Assembly (NCBI RefSeq): GCF_028863945.1
Contig: NZ_JARBEA010000005.1
Location: forward strand, 17,122 to 81,121
Length of the DNA stretch: 64,000 bases
Source: Jeotgalibaca caeni
Lineage (GTDB): Bacteria; Bacillota; Bacilli; Lactobacillales; Aerococcaceae
Direction: 5' to 3'
Position 1 is the first letter of the stretch; each line of letters starts with the position of its first letter. A program made the position numbers and the translations under genes. The notes below the pieces were generated by a model. It worked only from the letters and a program-made list of their open reading frames with translations. It had not been told where the DNA came from and did not search any database. This document shows positions 54,914 through 64,000 of this stretch, piece after piece.

Positions 54914-55336
54914 TTATGCTAAATATTTTCGTAGAGCAGCAGCGATTTCCTCATACTCACCATCTGACAAGGTTGTTTGACCAGGATTCATCGCAAAAGG
55001 TGCATTCCATTCAAATTCATCTTGATACTTCGGTACCAGGTGGAAATGTAAGTGATGTCCTGTATCGCCGTATGCACCGTAGTTTACTTTATCAGGATGG
55101 AAAGCTTGATGTTGGGCGTTGGCTACTTTCGCTATATCACTGAAGAACCCATTTCGCTCTTCTTCCGTTAATTCGGTCAGTTCACTTACATGGTGCTTGG
55201 AAGCTACAATAACACGACCACGATGGCTCTGTTCCTTGAACACGTAAACCTTGCTATACGCTCGTTCTGCAGCAGGATACCCAAACGCTGCAAGCAGGTC
55301 TCCCTCTACAAAGTATGCACAATTCTCATTCTTCAT
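54914..55336 (-). CDS. HIT family nucleotide hydrolase
   Basis: A 140-residue HIT-domain protein. The histidine triad is in GHHLHFHLVPKYQDEF (HxHxHxx type), near residue 95, and the nucleotide-binding VYVFKEQSHRGRVIVASKHHVSEL lies in the first third. Such proteins cleave AMP from dinucleotides or adenylylated substrates; substrate unknown. A Cys (ENCAYF) sits at the N terminus. I prefer the ATG at 55336; a GTG at 55345 is an alternative. Terminators on both sides make it monocistronic. Confidence 0.88.
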   Translation of the reverse strand: MKNENCAYFVEGDLLAAFGYPAAERAYSKVYVFKEQSHRGRVIVASKHHVSELTELTEEERNGFFSDIAKVANAQHQAFHPDKVNYGAYGDTGHHLHFHLVPKYQDEFEWNAPFAMNPGQTTLSDGEYEEIAAALRKYLA

Positions 55337-55382
55337 TTTGACCACTCTCTTTCCTTCGAATACTGTATGATAGCATAAAAAA

Positions 55383-55416
55383 TAGACTCCTACCGTTTCC
55401 AGTAGAAGTCTCTTGA
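55383..55416 (-). terminator. Terminator after mecA
   Basis: Minus strand: AGACTTCTAC / GTAGGAGTCT stem (one mismatch), 8-base loop, then ATTTTTT. It starts 4 bases after the mecA stop. Confidence 0.85.
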
Positions 55417-55419
55417 AAT

Positions 55420-56070
55420 TTATTTGAAATAGCGTTTGGCTGTTGCTAGCGCATCGTCTGTCATGATGATTTTTCCGTACTCACCTAATACTTCTGTTGA
55501 AATATCAGATTCTTCACCAAATTCTAGCGCAATGGTTATTTCGGTATCTAGGTTGGTTTCTACCATATCATCGATAAAGAATACAATCGATAAATAATAA
55601 TGGTCTTCATAGTGATAAAGAGTGGATAGGCCGCTCTCAAGGTGAAAACGGTGAGCCGCTTCAACAAAATCCTCGAAGTCTTTGAATTGAATCAACACTT
55701 CCAACATCCCTAATTCTTCGTCGAAGTGACGAGTCTCTTTAGGTTCGTCTGCCTCATCAATATGACTTTTGATGTAGTCCATGACGTGCTCTGCAGGATT
55801 TAGATCTAAATCATAGGAATCGAAGACATCATCGTCCCCTTTACTAATGAACAATTCTAGGCCGTTCCCATTGGGTAGTACTTGGAAAGTTATTGCATCT
55901 GATTCATGAAACTGATTATCAACGTCTACTTCCTCTAAAATACTATAGAAAAAGCTTTCAATTTGCTTCTGATTGCCCAATAAATCCAAGAATGTGATGC
56001 CACGTTCTTCTAGATCCGCATTTTCAATCAAGACGCGAATTGTGTTTTCGTTAATGTTTTCCATTTCCAT
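55420..56070 (-). CDS. mecA: Adaptor protein MecA
   Basis: A 216-residue adaptor for ClpC/ClpP. The N-terminal domain begins MEMENINENTIRVLI with acidic DLEERGITFLDLL (targets binding) and the C-terminal ClpC-binding domain runs LEVLIQFKDFEDFVEAAHRF. It delivers competence and other regulators to ClpCP for degradation. The first of two close Met codons (56070) has AGAGGTG at the right distance. -10-like TACAAT occurs near 56116. Confidence 0.93.
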   Translation of the reverse strand: MEMENINENTIRVLIENADLEERGITFLDLLGNQKQIESFFYSILEEVDVDNQFHESDAITFQVLPNGNGLELFISKGDDDVFDSYDLDLNPAEHVMDYIKSHIDEADEPKETRHFDEELGMLEVLIQFKDFEDFVEAAHRFHLESGLSTLYHYEDHYYLSIVFFIDDMVETNLDTEITIALEFGEESDISTEVLGEYGKIIMTDDALATAKRYFK

Positions 56071-56254
56071 GATGCTACACCTCTTTTCTCTTTCCTTGCT
56101 CCCTATCTATATTGTATCGGATGCGATCTAAATATAAAAGTAAAAAAACTCAGGCTGTGGACGACAACGAGCGACGAAGAAAATAGTCCTCTTTCTTCTT
56201 TCGCATGTCTTACTATTATACTAGAATGGACGATAAAATTCAATCCAGATAAAA

Positions 56255-56296
56255 GAAGGAGAAAGGGAACCATTCTCTCCCCTTTCTCCTTCTCTA
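56255..56296 (-). terminator. Terminator after the lactate oxidase gene
   Basis: Minus strand: perfect GAAGGAGAAAGGG / CCCTTTCTCCTTC stem with a 10-11-base loop, followed by TTTT. It works for the lox-lrgBA operon. The bases 56110-56254 between it and mecA show nothing recognisable. Confidence 0.9.
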
Positions 56297-56323
56297 TCAA
56301 TTCTCTGATTTCATTGATTCTTC

Positions 56324-57439
56324 TTAATCTTTCAAATCAATCAATGTTGTTTTCTTAATGTCTTCAATCGTTTGTGTACCAGCTAGTTGCATAACGCGCT
56401 TCAAGTCATTCTCAAAGTATTCCAAGACAGAACGCACGCCCTTCCAGCCACCTAATGCTAAACCGTACAATACCGGACGACCAACTACAATAATGTCTGC
56501 ACCGCTAGCGATTGCCTTAAAGATATGTTCTCCACGGCGCACACCACTGTCAAATACGATTGGCACACGGCCAGCTACTGCTTTTGAGATGCTCTCTAAC
56601 ATATCAAACGATGCAGGTGCTCCGTCTAATTGACGACCACCGTGGTTGGAAACCCACACACCGTCAGCACCAGCACCGATTGCTAATACAGCATCTTCTG
56701 GTGATTGGATTCCTTTAACAAAAACAGGTAGTCCAGAGTAGTCTTTCAAGAACTTCACGTCACGTGGACTAATTTTTTGCTTCGATTGTGCGTAAATGTT
56801 GTTCAAGGACATGTTTTTACCAGAACCAGTCAAGTAACGAGATACAATCGGCATGCCGAATGGATACACGAACTTATTGCGGATGTCGGTTTCGCGGTTT
56901 CCGCTTAACGTTGCATCTGCTGTTAAAATGATGGCTGTTGCGCCGTCTGCCTTTGCTTCATCGATAATGTTTCGGTTGAAGTCGTCATCTTTACTCATGT
57001 AAATTTGGAACCAACGTGGGCTGCCGTTTAGTCCTTCTTCGATTTCTTCAAACTTCGCTCCAGAATAAGCACTGATTGACATGATGGTTCCGAATTCAGA
57101 AACCCCTTTTGCTGTTCCTGCTTCTTTTGTTGCATGTGCCAAACCATGTGCCGCAATAGGAGCCATGATGAAAGGTACTTTGATGTCGTGGCCTAAAATA
57201 GAAGTAGAAAGATCTGGATTTTCCACGTCAGCTAGAACACGAGGCAAAATGCCTTTGTGGTTCCAAGCTTTTGTATTTTGGCGCAAGGTGTATTCATCAC
57301 CTGAGCCACCGGAAATGTAACCAAATCCGCCTGCTGGCATTACTTCACGCGCACGGTCCTCTAATTCATATGTATTTACCACGTCAATATCTTGTACCAC
57401 TGTTGGTGCATCATAAGTAATTGTTTGTTCCATTGTCAT
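56324..57439 (-). CDS. lox: L-lactate oxidase (FMN-dependent alpha-hydroxy-acid oxidase)
   Basis: A 371-residue FMN TIM-barrel enzyme that oxidises L-lactate with O2 to pyruvate and H2O2. It closely follows Aerococcus viridans lactate oxidase: [16 protein letters not shown] (with the oxidase-favouring Ala), [49 protein letters not shown] (catalytic-site Lys) and [13 protein letters not shown] with the His/Arg pair. The final loop resembles glycolate oxidase more (GGRQLD), so related hydroxy acids remain possible. It is downstream of lrgB by 36 bases, with GGAGG before the ATG. Confidence 0.92.
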   Translation of the reverse strand: MTMEQTITYDAPTVVQDIDVVNTYELEDRAREVMPAGGFGYISGGSGDEYTLRQNTKAWNHKGILPRVLADVENPDLSTSILGHDIKVPFIMAPIAAHGLAHATKEAGTAKGVSEFGTIMSISAYSGAKFEEIEEGLNGSPRWFQIYMSKDDDFNRNIIDEAKADGATAIILTADATLSGNRETDIRNKFVYPFGMPIVSRYLTGSGKNMSLNNIYAQSKQKISPRDVKFLKDYSGLPVFVKGIQSPEDAVLAIGAGADGVWVSNHGGRQLDGAPASFDMLESISKAVAGRVPIVFDSGVRRGEHIFKAIASGADIIVVGRPVLYGLALGGWKGVRSVLEYFENDLKRVMQLAGTQTIEDIKKTTLIDLKD

Positions 57440-57475
57440 ATTGATAACCTCCGCATGTTTTATGATTTTATATTA

Positions 57476-58183
57476 TTAACCAAAAATAAGATGAATCAGT
57501 GGCTCTGCAAGTGGAGCCAAAGTAACAACAACAATCCCGGTCACTACAATCGACAGACCTGACATTGCTCCTTGTACATCTCCTAGTTCAATTGCTTTCG
57601 CTGTTCCCATTGCATGGGCACTTGAACCAAGCGCAACACCTTGAGCAACCGGATCATGTATTTTCATGATACGGAACAAGGTTGGTGCAATTACGGAACC
57701 GATGATACCGGTGAAAACCACTACGGCAACCGTAAGTGATACGATACCGCCTAAGGATTCAGAAACGCCGACAGCAATTGCGGTAGTAATCGATTTAGGG
57801 AATAAGGTGGCTGCCATTTGCTCATCAAAGGAGAACAAAATGCCAAGTCCAATAATCATTACCGTATGCAGGACTACCCCAGAAATAATTCCAGTTAAAA
57901 TGGCACCGTAATATTTCTTCAAGTAGATAAAGTTTTTCTCTAATTTAATCGCTAGCGCGACTGTTGCTGGTGTCACGAACATCCCGATGAGTTGTCCGCC
58001 AGACTGATACGTTTCGTAAGGAATGTTCGTCAGAAGCAATAATACAATGATTCCGACAATTGAAAATAATAACGGGTTAAATAGAGGGGTCGCCCACTTC
58101 TTCTGTAACTGCGCTGCTCCCAAAAAGAAAGTACCTGTCAGGACAATCCATAAGAATGGACTTTCGATTAATGTATCAAACAT
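57476..58183 (-). CDS. lrgB: LrgB family membrane protein
   Basis: A 235-residue integral membrane protein with about seven hydrophobic segments. The family signature FPKSITTAIAVGVSESLGGI and ALGSSAHAMGTAKAIELG is complete. LrgB/CidB proteins with LrgA/CidA are described as holin-like or as pyruvate transporters. The frame opens to 58264; GAAGGGATGG before the ATG at 58183 (MFDTLIES) gives the start, overlapping lrgA by 8 bases. Confidence 0.93.
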   Translation of the reverse strand: MFDTLIESPFLWIVLTGTFFLGAAQLQKKWATPLFNPLLFSIVGIIVLLLLTNIPYETYQSGGQLIGMFVTPATVALAIKLEKNFIYLKKYYGAILTGIISGVVLHTVMIIGLGILFSFDEQMAATLFPKSITTAIAVGVSESLGGIVSLTVAVVVFTGIIGSVIAPTLFRIMKIHDPVAQGVALGSSAHAMGTAKAIELGDVQGAMSGLSIVVTGIVVVTLAPLAEPLIHLIFG

Positions 58184-58574
58184 GCGTATCCATCCCTTCT
58201 GAAACAGCACCATCATTCTTTCGTTCTGCACGTTGTTTAACGAATTGAACGAGCTTTCCAACAAATGCCATCATGATTGTGGTCGTTACCAACATGATCA
58301 CCAGTAATTGCACCCACACTTGACCTAACACATCAAAGTTTGTCATTAAGCCAACTCCTGCTGGAACAAAAAAGATTGCCATATTGTCCGTCAGCCATGT
58401 TCCAACCTCATCCACTTGCTCCATCTTGATCCATTTGAAATGGAGAGCAAAGAAGAGAAGCACCATCCCTATTACACTACCTGGAATGGCTACGATTTCA
58501 GCTATTGCTGTTGAAACGATTTCTCCTAACAAGGCAAATAGGAAGATCCAAAATAATTGTTTTATAATTCTCAC
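58176..58574 (-). CDS. lrgA: LrgA/CidA family membrane protein
   Basis: A 132-residue protein with four hydrophobic segments and the family pattern LGEIVSTAIAEIVAIPGSVIGMVLLF and NMAIFFVPAGVGLM. It partners LrgB; in other species such pairs take up pyruvate and respond to overflow metabolism. The basic tail ends near MDTHV. GAGGGT precedes the ATG. First gene of the lrgA-lrgB-lox operon. Confidence 0.93.
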   Translation of the reverse strand: MRIIKQLFWIFLFALLGEIVSTAIAEIVAIPGSVIGMVLLFFALHFKWIKMEQVDEVGTWLTDNMAIFFVPAGVGLMTNFDVLGQVWVQLLVIMLVTTTIMMAFVGKLVQFVKQRAERKNDGAVSEGMDTHV

Positions 58575-58791
58575 AGATACCCTCCTCTTAAAAGAGTAAT
58601 TTCATTTATTGAATGCACTGATTGAAAGCGATTTATCAACAACACTATCCTAACATAGAATCTTGCCTGTGTCTCATATCGCTTTTTTATGGTATCATAA
58701 GTATTATTTATGAAATGCCGCATTGTTATACATATCGCTTATGTGTAGTTATTCACATATCAGACACATTTCAATCAGGAGGAGAATCTCA
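58575..58791. promoter_or_regulatory. Divergent control region of lrgAB-lox and its LysR regulator
   Basis: The 217-base gap holds two exact direct repeats CATATCGCTT (58675-58684 and 58731-58740), 56 bases apart, candidate binding sites for the LysR protein. No strong promoter is present toward lrgA (weak TAGGAT -10-like), fitting dependence on an activator. AAAGCGATTTATCA near 58625 resembles a cre site with mismatches. Site assignment is inference. Confidence 0.5.
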
Positions 58792-59679
58792 TTGAACTTA
58801 CAGGACTTGGCTTACTTCACTCACTTAGCCGAGAGCTTAAACTTTACTGCGACTGCTGAGCACTTTTATGTTTCTCAGCCTTCTATTTCAATGGCTCTTA
58901 AGCGGCTAGAAACAGAACTGGATACGCCTCTCTTTGATCGAAGGAAGACGCTGAAGAAAATGCGCCTCACCCCTGCTGGATCGATGCTATATAAAAGTTC
59001 GAAAGAAATTTTAACAATTTTAGATCAGACCCAACAACGAATCCAAGACCTGCAGCAGGAAAATGTCTACTACGGTTTCTTGCCGACGATTGGCGGTTAC
59101 TTTTTACCGAAGATTTTGCCCAAACTGAACCGTTTTACGAAGTCCTTGAAGCTGATTGAAGAAGAAAGTTCCGATGTGATGTTGAAACTCGTCCAGCAAG
59201 GAAAAGTTCCGATTGCTATCCTTGGACACGATACCCCTTATATTATGGATAATAAGATGAAACAAATTCGCTTATTGGAACAAGAAATTGCTCTCTGGGT
59301 CTCAAAGAGCCACCCTCTCGCCGGCAAGGAATTTGTTACTGCTAAGGAAATTCAGGAAGAAGTACTGATTTCCTTGTCTGAAGGCTATACCCACCAACGT
59401 ATTTTTGAAAAATGGGGACAAAGCTTAGGTATTAAAGAACCGAATATTGTTTATGCAAAGGAAATTAAGACCGTACAATCCATTGCTGCATCCACACAAA
59501 TGGTGGCGTTTATGTCAGATATATTGCTTGGAGAACGTACCGATTTAGTCCGGGTACCCATTCAAAAGCCGCCAAAATTTTATGTTAGCTTAATTATCAA
59601 CACCGAAATAGAGAACAATTATATCCAACAGGAGTTTCACGATGCCATCATCGATGTGATTACCAAAGATTTCCTGTAA
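58792..59679 (+). CDS. LysR family transcriptional regulator (CidR-like)
   Basis: A 295-residue LysR regulator. The winged HTH reads LQDLAYFTHLAESLNFTATAEHFYVSQPSISMALKRLE near the N terminus; a substrate-binding domain follows from about residue 90. AGGAGGAG is 7 bases before the TTG at 58792, which I take as the start; upstream in-frame codons have no such site. Divergence from lrgAB-lox suggests that it controls that operon in response to an organic acid, as CidR does with acetate. Confidence 0.9.
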   Translation: MNLQDLAYFTHLAESLNFTATAEHFYVSQPSISMALKRLETELDTPLFDRRKTLKKMRLTPAGSMLYKSSKEILTILDQTQQRIQDLQQENVYYGFLPTIGGYFLPKILPKLNRFTKSLKLIEEESSDVMLKLVQQGKVPIAILGHDTPYIMDNKMKQIRLLEQEIALWVSKSHPLAGKEFVTAKEIQEEVLISLSEGYTHQRIFEKWGQSLGIKEPNIVYAKEIKTVQSIAASTQMVAFMSDILLGERTDLVRVPIQKPPKFYVSLIINTEIENNYIQQEFHDAIIDVITKDFL

Positions 59680-59693
59680 AGCTTCTTGAACGC

Positions 59694-59728
59694 AAAAAAC
59701 ATGCCCGGAAATCGGACATGTTTTTTTA
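59694..59728. terminator. Bidirectional terminator between the LysR gene and spx
   Basis: ACATGCCCG / CGGACATGT stem (one mismatch), 5-base loop, A-run upstream and T-run downstream. It serves both convergent genes. Confidence 0.85.
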
Positions 59729-59742
59729 TTTTGTATGTATTC

Positions 59743-60144
59743 TTAATAAAAGTTCGCAAGTTCTTGCGCTTTTCTCAATTCAATAGCGCGCACTTCTCTT
59801 GGCAAGAAACGACGAATTTCATCTTCGTTATATCCAACTTGTAATCGTTTATCATCAAGAATGATTGGACGGCGCAATAAGCCTGGGTTATCTTGGATTA
59901 GTTTGAATAATGTATTCAAAGGTAAATCGTCGAGATCCACATTCATTTCTTGAAAAGCTTTTGAACGAGTAGATATAATTTCTTCTGTGCCTTCTTCTGT
60001 CATTTTCAAGATCCCTTTGATCTCTACTTCTGATAGAGGTTCTGAAAAAATATTACGCTCCGTATAAGCAATATCATGTTCTTCCAACCACGCTCGCGCT
60101 TTACGACAGGATGTACAACTTGGTGAAGTGTATAGAGTTACCAT
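59743..60144 (-). CDS. spx: Redox-sensitive transcriptional regulator Spx
   Basis: A 133-residue ArsC-fold protein almost identical in key regions to B. subtilis Spx: CTSC redox switch (C10/C13 in [17 protein letters not shown]), [16 protein letters not shown], and the [25 protein letters not shown] segment with the Gly/Arg that contact RNA polymerase alpha. It activates thiol-stress genes and is degraded by ClpXP with SpxH. A -10 TATAAT lies at 60215-60210 with a weak -35. Confidence 0.97.
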   Translation of the reverse strand: MVTLYTSPSCTSCRKARAWLEEHDIAYTERNIFSEPLSEVEIKGILKMTEEGTEEIISTRSKAFQEMNVDLDDLPLNTLFKLIQDNPGLLRRPIILDDKRLQVGYNEDEIRRFLPREVRAIELRKAQELANFY

Positions 60145-61471
<1,327 letters not shown>

Positions 61472-61481
61472 AGATTGTATG

Positions 61482-61523
61482 GAAAAGCCACTCATTTCTC
61501 TTTTGAGAAATTGGTGGCTTTTT
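61482..61523 (+). terminator. Terminator after trpS
   Basis: AAAAGCCAC / GTGGCTTTT stem with inner TTTCTC / GAGAAA pairing, ending GGCTTTTTCG. Confidence 0.9.
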
Positions 61524-61524
61524 C

Positions 61525-61640
61525 GATAGTGAAGTGGAGTTTAGGACCTGTTAAGAAAAGTAGATTGGAATGTTCGCGTTGCTCCTCATTGGCTCTGGAG
61601 CGTTCGTAGCAGCCCAGGATGTATTGGGCACTGAGTCAAT
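61525..61640. other. Unassigned intergenic sequence between trpS and lplA
   Basis: About 115 bases between two terminators, with an unusual GC-rich core around 61568-61622 (TTCGCGTTGCTCC ... GGAGCGTTCGTAGC). It has a GCTCC/GGAGC hairpin and direct TTCG repeats but no ORF with a ribosome site and no promoter. It may be a remnant of a repeat or small RNA. Confidence 0.35.
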
Positions 61641-61694
61641 GAAATAAAAAATGGTTCACATCATCCTATGCCGGATGGCGTGAACCATTTTTGG
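61640..61694 (-). terminator. Terminator after lplA
   Basis: Perfect AAAATGGTTCAC / GTGAACCATTTT stem with inner ATCC / GGAT pairing around a short loop; A-run on the left edge serves the minus-strand gene. Confidence 0.92.
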
Positions 61695-61695
61695 T

Positions 61696-62712
61696 TTATT
61701 CCTCGCGGAAGATTCCTTCAACGAGTTCTTCTGCTGTAACATTCCCAAAGTATTTCTTCAAATCTAATTCAGCGAATGCAGCAGTTAGTTCTTCTTTGTT
61801 ATACTTGGTGCCTACTAATGCTTCTTCTACATCAGAAATTTCGCCAAGACCGAAGAAGTCACCGTAAATTTTCGCTTGGGCAATTTTCCCACTAGCAATA
61901 TTAAAATGGAAATCAATGGAACCGATTGGATAACGACGGCGAATTTGAATTTCAAATTTTGGTGAGTGACCATAATTCCAATCCCAATTTCCGAAATATT
62001 CATCACGAATTTCATAGACGCGTTTCCAGTCTTCTTCTGTTAGGTGATATTCTTTTACGTCTTCACGTTTTTCCACATCAAAAATATGCAACAGCATGAG
62101 ATCACGGAATTCTTCTGTAGTTAAGTTTTGGTATTTTTCGTCGAGGAACGGTTTGATATTGGTAACGCGGCTGCGAATCGACTTGATTCCTTTTGATTCA
62201 ATCTTGTCCTTACGCGGTTTCAAGGCACCTGTTACAGCATGCAAATCTGAATCAAATAAAATTGTTCCATGGGCAGTCATACGTCCATTTGTCGCATACA
62301 TTGCATTTCCGGAGAATTTCTTCTCACCGATTGTAAGGTCATTTCTTCCTTTCAACGCTGCATCTTTCACGCCCATTTTGTGCAGGAATTCAATAACCGG
62401 TTCTGTAAATTTTGAAAAGTCACGGAACGAGTTGCCATCATCTTCCGTGATGAAACAGAAGGAAAAGTTCCCAAGGTCATGATACACGGCTCCGCCACCG
62501 GACATCCGCCGCACCACATGAATATTATTTTCTTCCACGTACGTTTGATTGATTTCTTCAATCGTATTTTGATTTACCCCAATAATAATAGACGGTTCAT
62601 TAATGTAGAAAAGTAAAGTCGGTTCATCAAGTACTTTTTCTTTCAACAAAAAGATTTCTAAAGCGATGTTTACACTCGGATCAAAATGGTTTTCATTATC
62701 AACAAAATACAT
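61696..62712 (-). CDS. lplA: Lipoate-protein ligase
   Basis: A 338-residue lipoate-protein ligase that adds lipoate to E2 subunits of 2-oxoacid dehydrogenases and GcvH. RRMSGGGAVYHDLGNFSFCF near residue 66 carries the ATP loop, and KFSGNAMYATNGRMTAHGTILFD near 130 the lysine motif. A C-terminal accessory domain of about 90 residues fits the LplA type. No dehydrogenase genes are adjacent. Start at 62712; AAGGGAAG upstream. Confidence 0.94.
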   Translation of the reverse strand: MYFVDNENHFDPSVNIALEIFLLKEKVLDEPTLLFYINEPSIIIGVNQNTIEEINQTYVEENNIHVVRRMSGGGAVYHDLGNFSFCFITEDDGNSFRDFSKFTEPVIEFLHKMGVKDAALKGRNDLTIGEKKFSGNAMYATNGRMTAHGTILFDSDLHAVTGALKPRKDKIESKGIKSIRSRVTNIKPFLDEKYQNLTTEEFRDLMLLHIFDVEKREDVKEYHLTEEDWKRVYEIRDEYFGNWDWNYGHSPKFEIQIRRRYPIGSIDFHFNIASGKIAQAKIYGDFFGLGEISDVEEALVGTKYNKEELTAAFAELDLKKYFGNVTAEELVEGIFREE

Positions 62713-62753
62713 CGTTTACGTTCTTCCCTTCTATACGGTAATGGTTGGTCGTA

Positions 62754-63494
62754 CTAGATTTGAATGATCTGGTCTTTTTCTGCTAAAGCGACTCGAACAT
62801 TTGGCGCAGCTGCCTTCGCTTCTAAAAGAAGCTTCTGCCAGTCTCCGTTCGGTGGCAAATGGGTCAGGATCAACTCATTCACTTGTGCTTTTTCGGCGAT
62901 TTCTCCTACTTCTTGAGAAGTCATATGTGCATGGTGTCCTTCTTGTCCGCAGTATAAGTTCGCATCTGCCAAGAATAGATCCGCGTCTTTTGTAAAGGAA
63001 ATGAAGTCCTCCAGATACCCAGAATCTCCTGTAAAGACGAACTTCTTTTTCGTTTCCTTCTCGGTAATCGCTAATGCGTAGCATGGAACAGGATGAATGG
63101 TCTTTAAGAAATCAATTTGGAACGGTCCTATTTCAATCGGTTGATCACCCGTATAATCGATTCCCTGACTCGCCCCTTCGTTATCGCGCAACGGATGCAA
63201 GGACGACTCAGCATGACCATAAATAGGCAAGATTCTCTTTTCTTTCCCATCTGTTCTTTGCTTCAGCAAGAAAACATGCTGCAAAACGCCTAAATCAGCG
63301 ATATGATCTGGATGATAATGCGTCAAAATGACAGCGTCCACATCTAACGGATCCATGTGCTTCTCTAGCGTTAAGACAGCTTGGCTCCCTACATCAATTA
63401 GCAAACGAAAATCTCCTGCTGTCAACAAGTAAGAAGTCGTGCCAATCCCGTTCGATGGATAACCACCCATAAAGCCTAAAATCGTTAATTCCAT
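62754..63494 (-). CDS. MBL-fold metallo-hydrolase
   Basis: A 246-residue metallo-beta-lactamase-fold protein. The metal site HYHPDHIADL (HxHxDH) is near residue 58, further ligands occur in HPVPCYAL (His), TGDSGYLEDF (Asp) and LTHLPP (His). The fold is RNase Z-like but the exosite of RNase Z is absent; substrate unknown. GAGGTAAAGG precedes the ATG. A -10 TATAAT (63531-63526) is present. Confidence 0.85.
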   Translation of the reverse strand: MELTILGFMGGYPSNGIGTTSYLLTAGDFRLLIDVGSQAVLTLEKHMDPLDVDAVILTHYHPDHIADLGVLQHVFLLKQRTDGKEKRILPIYGHAESSLHPLRDNEGASQGIDYTGDQPIEIGPFQIDFLKTIHPVPCYALAITEKETKKKFVFTGDSGYLEDFISFTKDADLFLADANLYCGQEGHHAHMTSQEVGEIAEKAQVNELILTHLPPNGDWQKLLLEAKAAAPNVRVALAEKDQIIQI

Positions 63495-63559
63495 TCCTTT
63501 ACCTCCTTTATCATGGTTCTAGCTTATTATACCATGTGCTACCGAAAGCGAGGACTTAG

Positions 63560-63742
63560 AAGAAAAAGTAATACAGATTTCAAAAACTGTTACGACTTCG
63601 TTCAATTCTTTTTTAGTATATCATTCTTTCTACCTTTTGCTTTAAAAACGTCGATTGTAAAATTAAGCTAGACAAATAAATAAGCCATTCGTGGTACACT
63701 CAAAATGTAATTCCGCCAAAGAATACATAGGAGTGATCACGA
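63560..63742. other. Left part of an IS30-type element and flank
   Basis: The bases upstream of the transposase gene are A/T rich until about 63690; the left inverted repeat of an IS30 element should lie near 63690-63720, but cannot be fixed without the right end, which is outside the window. GGAGTG stands before the transposase ATG. Confidence 0.4.
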
Positions 63743-64000
63743 ATGACCTACACCCATCTTAACACGGATGAACTGGTGATGATAGAAGCTTATTACCATC
63801 AAAACATCGCAGTTACGACAATATCCGGCCGGTTAAAACGTTCCAGAATGACGATCTACAATGTCATAAACTTTTTGAAAGAAGGCCATACGGCCTTGGA
63901 ATATTACCAACAATACAAGCAAAACAAGCAGCGTTGCGGAAGGCGCAAGGTTGTCCTGCCCGAGGAACAACAGGTCTACATCACTGAAAAAGTCGCACAG
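63743..64000 (+). CDS. IS30-family transposase, 3' end outside the window
   Basis: The first 86 codons of a transposase, open to the right edge. MTYTHLNTDELVMIEAYYHQ is the IS30 start, followed by the first HTH (TTISGRLKRSRMTIYNVINFLKEG) and GRRKVVLPEEQQVYI. The catalytic DDE part lies beyond the window. AGGAGTGATC precedes the ATG. Whether the gene is complete is unknown. Confidence 0.9.
   Translation, partial: MTYTHLNTDELVMIEAYYHQNIAVTTISGRLKRSRMTIYNVINFLKEGHTALEYYQQYKQNKQRCGRRKVVLPEEQQVYITEKVAQ

Noticed and set aside
56103..56300. A 65-residue hydrophobic open frame on the minus strand
   Set aside because: It runs through the lactate oxidase terminator, has no good ribosome site and matches no family I know.
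58622..58640. A possible cre site TTGAAAGCGATTTATCAA upstream of lrgA
   Set aside because: The required C near its end is missing and the centre is off; kept only as a weak hint in the control-region entry.

Overview
The window is chromosomal DNA of a low-to-mid GC Firmicute of the order Lactobacillales (base composition judged by eye, not counted). The evidence is a complete mraZ-to-divIVA division/cell-wall cluster with SepF, YggT and YlmH; a PTS HPr/EI pair; ClpE, MecA, Spx and SpxH; CoiA; BgsA/BgsB-type glycolipid glucosyltransferases; small families typical of this order (DUF1797, DUF1827, DUF3397); and an Aerococcus-type L-lactate oxidase. The mix fits Carnobacteriaceae or Aerococcaceae best, but the genus cannot be fixed from the sequence alone. 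No rRNA, tRNA, CRISPR array, prophage or replication origin was seen.

Layout. 1-2.4 kb (+): end of an xpaC-like gene, telA, and a small GlsB-type membrane protein. 2.5-20.1 kb (-): cspA, ileS behind a T-box leader, then the whole dcw cluster, read from mraZ at 20.1 kb down to divIVA at 6.0 kb. 20.2-22.6 kb (-): bgsA, a DUF3397 protein, rpmF and yceD. 22.7-28.3 kb (-): the conserved yqeG-yqeH-yhbY-nadD-yqeK-rsfS-yqeM-tmcAL run for ribosome assembly, NAD and tRNA modification. 28.4-35.3 kb (-): hom-thrB, ykuJ, a beta-hydroxyacid dehydrogenase, bgsB and ptsHI. 35.5-38.3 kb (+): clpE under a CtsR-type operator, and a DUF1827 gene. 38.5-48.2 kb (-): prfC, a CNNM/CBS membrane protein, NADH oxidase, and the relQ-nadK-hydroxyacid dehydrogenase-rluD-mgtE operon. 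48.4-49.9 kb (+): a CYTH protein and spxH. 49.96-51.88 kb: an IS3-family insertion. 51.9-58.6 kb (-): pepF, coiA, a HIT protein, mecA, lactate oxidase and lrgBA. 58.8-63.5 kb: a divergent LysR regulator, spx, trpS, lplA and an MBL-fold hydrolase. 63.7 kb to the end: the start of an IS30-family transposase gene.

How the genes fit together. Most of the window is housekeeping. Two functional themes stand out. One is protein quality control and oxidative stress: Spx, its ClpXP adaptor SpxH, MecA, ClpE and NADH oxidase. The other is lactate/pyruvate metabolism: lactate oxidase lies directly downstream of an LrgA/LrgB membrane pair, opposite a LysR regulator, suggesting a module that oxidises lactate to pyruvate and moves pyruvate (or a related acid) across the membrane.

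Most notable signals: (1) the IS3 element sits exactly in the loop of a perfect 18-bp terminator hairpin between two convergent genes; (2) that element carries about 300 bases of GC-rich sequence after its transposase that fold into a multi-branch structure; (3) a 24-codon upstream ORF with a strong ribosome site overlaps the start of spxH; (4) three GTGG repeats at exact 10-bp spacing lie upstream of mraZ; (5) a perfect 21-bp palindrome lies at the likely transcription start of the GlsB-type gene; (6) an unexplained structured element lies between the DUF1827 gene and prfC.
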